Origin: Larus michahellis
Taxonomy: Eukaryota; Chordata; Aves; Charadriiformes; Laridae
NCBI RefSeq assembly: GCF_964199755.1
Contig: NC_133901.1
Coordinates: 50,503,324 to 50,567,323 of the forward strand
DNA: 64,000 nucleotides
Direction: 5' to 3'
Positions 59,301 to 64,000 of this stretch are shown in pieces. The notes under the pieces were generated by a model. It was given only the letters and a program-made list of their open reading frames with translations, was not told the origin of the DNA and searched no databases. Position numbers and translations under genes: made by a program. How positions within the stretch are numbered: position 1 is the stretch's first letter; the number at the start of each line of letters is the position of its first letter.

Positions 59301-62300
59301 TTTCATGAAAGCATGAACTCTCCAACCTCTCAGGACATTCATGCTTCTTGATCATCTATGATTGTGATTATTTTCTGCTTTTGACTTAAATCATGTTCAG
59401 AGTCAGCTTTCAAGTGAGAGGCATTTTATACACTACTCATACTTAAAACTAAGAAAGAATGTGCTTGCAGTGACCTAACAAAGGAGTTAGGCGCACTACC
59501 TTGAAAGATCAAACCTTGTGTCATTATATTATATTACGTTATTCCTGCCTACCCCATGTAGTGAGAACTGAATAATACCTAAATGTGACTCCTGGCTTTT
59601 CTTTTTTTTTTTTCCCGGGGAGTATGGGGTAGAAGTGTGGCAGCGCTACTGTCCTTTCCGTGTAATCAACCTGAATAACTAATCTCTGGCAGGCAGCCTT
59701 TAACACAGTGTCCCTTTGTCTGGTAACTTGCTGTTACTGTGCTTGACTTAAAAGCATTTATAACAGAGCAGTGCTGTGTCCTTGAATACCTACTGACATC
59801 CAAATAAAGTGAAGTGTAATGTCACTGATACCAGATAAGTGTGAAAGTTCTCGTGCAGGTGGATTTCAAATATCACAAATTTCTAACACTTGTAACAGCT
59901 AATGTATCAGTGTAATATTTGTTGGGAAAATAATCTCTTCTTCGAGTCCCTTGTTCATATAAAATCACCTTACAGCTTATGAGTAAGCATGTCCTTTATG
60001 GCATGGGTCAAAATCACCACTTTCCATACATTTGAGCCCAGACCAAAATTGCACACGTCCCCAGAAGCATTGACCTAGACTTTTGGGACTGCCAGTGTTA
60101 GCTATGTCACTCAGCACAAACATTTGCTTTGGTGTCTTGAGGAGGAATCTGCATGAAGAAGTGAAGTAACTAGACTGGAAGGTATATATGTCATTTAATG
60201 GTGTAGGGAAGCCTGCTGAAAGATAGAATGGCAAAAATGTTATTTTGTGAACTCTGAGGATTATATGATTTTTACATCACCAGAGTCTGACAGTGTTGTC
60301 TGTCCCTTCAAAGCTCTGTGCTTTTTTTTCCAGTATGAGGCAGCTGCGTCATGATGTGTTGGATGAATAAGGGGGCAATGAGGGAGAAGGTAAGAAGATA
60401 ATAATTTACATACAGAAATGGGATCTGAAAAGGAACATCGGTAATAAAATCTAGGGGACAGTTGCTGTGTAGGAGCCTGGGAGACCTGAGGGCCCATTGC
60501 GTTTTTGTTACTGGCATCTTGGGCAATGTTAAGGCAAGTCATCCATATAACTGAAGTAATGACAGAGACATACTTTGGGTAGTGTTTTAGCTCTTCCAAT
60601 GTGAAGTGTTTGATAACAACTAGATAGTACTATTCTCCTCCTGTCTGTGCCACTGACTTCAGGAAAGTCATTTAACATTTAGATCTCAGTTTTCCGCTTC
60701 TGCAAAATATGAGTAATGGTACTGTAGTGGCTAGGTTTGTATATAGGACATGCACAGGCAGTTTACTGAGGAAAGGCAGGGAAGACCTTACCCTTTGAGG
60801 AAACAGCTTTGAGAGGAAGCTGAAGAGTGCATTTCCTGACCCAGAGACTGTGCACGTTGGAGAGGGAGGAAGTGTTCAACTGGCCTAAGCAGGAGGAGAA
60901 CAGTAACTGTCTCTGTACTGTTTTCCAATAATAAATGGAACTGATTCTTCAGCTGAGGAAGTTCATGCTGCTGGTACCTCAGGTGGAGCAGCAAAATGTG
61001 ATTGCATTTTATATCAAACCTGTTCATTGTGAAAGCTTGGACTACACTATAGTATTTGCAAGGGCTGCTTTTGCTAAATGCTGTCCTAACCAAATTGTCT
61101 GTATATTTTAAATACCCCAAGCACTGACATACACATTCAACTTCTGTATTCTGTTTGCCAATTTGTCTTTCTGCTTCAGAAAGCACGATACAGCGTTGGC
61201 TGAGTGAACTGCATAGGGCTGGTTGGACTGGTCTGTACAAATCGAGAATTGATTCCAAGCTGCCTAGCACTCTAGCTGAATCACAAGCCTTTACAGCTCT
61301 GCTCAACTTGAATTACTGTGACAGATAAAGGAGTACAGAAATACAATTAATTTGGCTGTTCAGGTAAGATTTCCAGCCTTCCAGCCCCCTTCTGAAAAGC
61401 CAGATTTCTGTTTGCAACAGCAACTTCACAGCTAATTTCTTTCACCAATTGTAATTTGACTTGCAAGTTCAGAATTTCCAGAGTTGTTTTTAGATATTCT
61501 GGGGATTTTCTGATCTAATTCTCTCAAACATTTGGGATTTGCCACTTACTATTCTGAATTCCCTTTGCATCTCTTTTTTTTGCATTGGAATAAATAACAA
61601 GAGCTGATCCATCACTGAAATATCATCCTAGTCATTTGTTTCCATAGCTGCCAGCAAGGCTGTCTTATGCCAATGGCAAAATTGATGGGAGATGTCCCTC
61701 ACCATCCCCAGTCATCTTCCCTTAGCTAGCTCTGTCTAGAAATCTTTCTATTTCATTCTCTGTCCCCTGAAGTCTGCAATGGATTTTGTCTCCCTCTGAA
61801 TACACTATAAAACTTCTCCCCTAGATCCTTTTGTTGTTAGGATTTTTTCTTACCAAATAGAAATAAGTTTCTTCATTTTTAAATGTGCCAGTATCTTACG
61901 CTTCATCTGTATATGTCTTGGGATATTCTGTAGAGTTCATTAACAGTCTGTCTTCTGTCTTGGGTGATTGCCCATGTTTGGAGCCTGGGCTCTTGTTATG
62001 TTCTCTCTGTGATCAATGGTAAGAGAAGTACCTCCAGAAGGCAATTCAGTCACCTTGCTAAAGTCTAATACAGATGCTCTTAGTTGCCCTCTTAAAGCAA
62101 TTGTCACTCCGTGTATTGATTGTATGGAGAGTCTACAGAACCTAGATGTCTAATGTTAAGCATCTAATTTACCTGCTTAAACCATCTGAACAGAGTCCTA
62201 ACCTGTGAAAACAAGATTACAGTATGAAACGAAGAACTGAGGTGGCATCAGCTTGTGATAGAGCTGGCCAGCAGTGGGGTAACTGCGTTCTGAGTATTTG

Positions 62301-64000
62301 GGAATAGAAGGGGGGCTCTTCTCTTCTTGCTTCTGCACTCTAATCACTGTACTGCAGTTCATTAATGCATTCTATCTCATTCTGAGCATGCCTGCCCCTA
62401 TGGCTGCAAATATCTCTTGTCTGTATAGCTCAAAAAATAAAAGATCTCTATCAAGGATCTATTTTTTGGGGAAGGCTTTGTTTGTTTCTGTGTTTTTTAA
62501 ATTTTTTAAAAATATTTTTAAGAATTGAAGAAGTGATTAGAAACAGAAAAACAGAAGCTAAAGACTAGTTTTGGGGGTAGCACAGCATCTCTCCAGCAAA
62601 ATGAAAGCCTAGGGCATTGGACTTAGGAACATATGGTCTCAGAGTGATAGAGGTTAGATGTACATTGCGCCCACTGGAACTGAGTCAGATATTACCACAG
62701 TCACTGCACTGAGTCCTGTATTGGCTGACGTGGCCTTCAAAGATACCTAGCCTGTAGGAAACACTAAAATTCAGGGCGAGGGTGAAATATTTGTCATCTG
62801 AATATAGCCTAGAGTCTTTCTACCTCACAGTAAGATATGGATAATAACACCACTTGCTTTGCAGGAGAATTATGGAGACAATTATTTTAGTTTGTTAGAA
62901 GCTTGGATATTCTGTCCTGTGAGGTGCATGAGTACTGTAGATAAACAGAGGCAGTGAAAAAGCTTCTCTGTATTTTTTCTGTAAAACATTTCTGAGACTG
63001 GCAGTCTGCAACTTTTCAGTAGTTTTTAAATTCACTCTTTTGAAAAGAAAAGCATCTCACTCTCTATGGTGCTGTTTTCTGGTTCCCAGTTTGAAATCAA
63101 CTATTAGAACCCCAGAGGGTTTCTCAAACAGCTGACCATTAAACACAGTCAGGAACAAAGATCAATTGGAAACACATTTAGTTTTAAGCTTCCTGGCCTG
63201 CTTTTAATTTCTTTGAATCAGCGTTGGGAGTTATTACCATGGTCAGTCTGGCCTTTTATTTGTTCTTATAAACATAAATAAAGCTTATTCATATAAACAA
63301 TCAACTTCAGGAGTGCCCAACTGCTTTTTGGGGTTTTTTAATTTTATTTTTTAAAGTATCTTCCAAATATTCCTAAAGTTATCAAAAGATTATGGTTTTA
63401 AATGCATAAAACATGTTAAATAGCAACACATTATTGTAAACAGAACTATATTTATGAGTCTAGAGGGAGTTTGCAAGAAACTCACTTTGCAAGCAGAATT
63501 TGAATCATGGCATCTTAAAGCTTCAGTAGCTGTCTTGAATCTGGGATCTGGATTTGTAGCAGCCTGGATTATTATTTCTGTTCAGATGGAGCTATACAGG
63601 CACAAAAGGATATACAGCTCCAAAGAGTTTGCAGTTCAGATAGAAAGCAGGACCAGTCAGTGGTTTGGTTGAGCTTACTTATGCCTTTAGGGAACAGGAG
63701 GGGAATCCTCTGAATGCACCCTCTGGGCATTAAAATGACAGAAGGACCTGCAGTTCTGCCCATGGCTGTTCTGAGCCCTGAACTCTTGTGTAAGGTGCCG
63801 TGCTACTGTATTGCCACCAGAAATGTGACTCCAAACACATCGGTTTTTTACAAGTCTTGCAATAATTGCTGGTTTTGGGTTTTGTTTCTTTTCTTTTTAA
63901 GATGAGCTACCGTTGTCCTAAAGTAAGTAATAATACCAGCTTTTAGAGTTTTGTATTATGTTTTTAATTCTCAATATTACAAAAGAAAATTATGACTATA
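53400..64000. other. No supported gene upstream of EIF3F
   Basis: About 10.6 kb. GC-moderate DNA to 53.9 kb, possibly a divergent transcript start with a donor-like site at 53488/53489, then AT-rich sequence. An isolated GC-rich islet lies at about 58560-58810. The longest open frame is 172 codons on the minus strand (61306-60788), with no recognisable domain. No CR1, tRNA or rRNA gene seen. Confidence 0.5.

Overview
The window is vertebrate nuclear DNA, most likely avian. Three spliced protein-coding genes can be read exon by exon. The mobile elements are 3'-truncated CR1 retroposons of the avian/reptilian type, and the introns are compact. No organelle, prokaryotic or viral gene is evident. 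Most of the 64 kb is intron or AT-rich intergenic DNA, and nearly all other open frames look like chance.

Layout: (1) About 1-21.77 kb, plus strand: the 3' two-thirds of PPP3CB, the calcineurin A beta catalytic subunit. Nine coding exons run from the catalytic core to the autoinhibitory tail, followed by a long 3' UTR with poly(A) signals; the 5' exons lie before base 1. One exon can be read through its donor into a conserved alternative C-terminus, the known intron-retention isoform CnA-beta-1. (2) About 21.8-25.4 kb: intergenic DNA with a small GC-rich islet and two exon-like modules. (3) About 25.4-40.6 kb, minus strand: a complete ANXA7 (annexin A7, synexin) coding sequence in 12 coding exons, about 463 residues. 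The first coding exon sits downstream of a non-coding 5' exon and a strong CpG island at 40.0-41.2 kb. The exon at 31648-31743 carries one base more than the reading frame allows. (4) About 41.3-48.2 kb: intergenic. (5) About 48.2-53.03 kb, minus strand: a complete EIF3F gene (translation initiation factor 3 subunit F), eight exons, 330 residues, with a CpG-rich first exon and seven CCAAT boxes upstream. (6) About 53.4-64 kb: no supported gene, one isolated GC-rich islet near 58.6-58.8 kb.

PPP3CB and ANXA7 point tail to tail, and ANXA7 and EIF3F lie in tandem. The three do not form a pathway: a calcium/calmodulin phosphatase, a calcium-dependent membrane-binding protein and a translation factor. 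In human, PPP3CB and ANXA7 are close together in 10q22 on the same strand, with MSS51 between them, and EIF3F is on 11p15. The arrangement here therefore implies rearrangement. The most rewarding points for follow-up are the conserved CnA-beta-1 tail, the ANXA7 one-base discrepancy, the CCAAT array and the unexplained exon-like modules.
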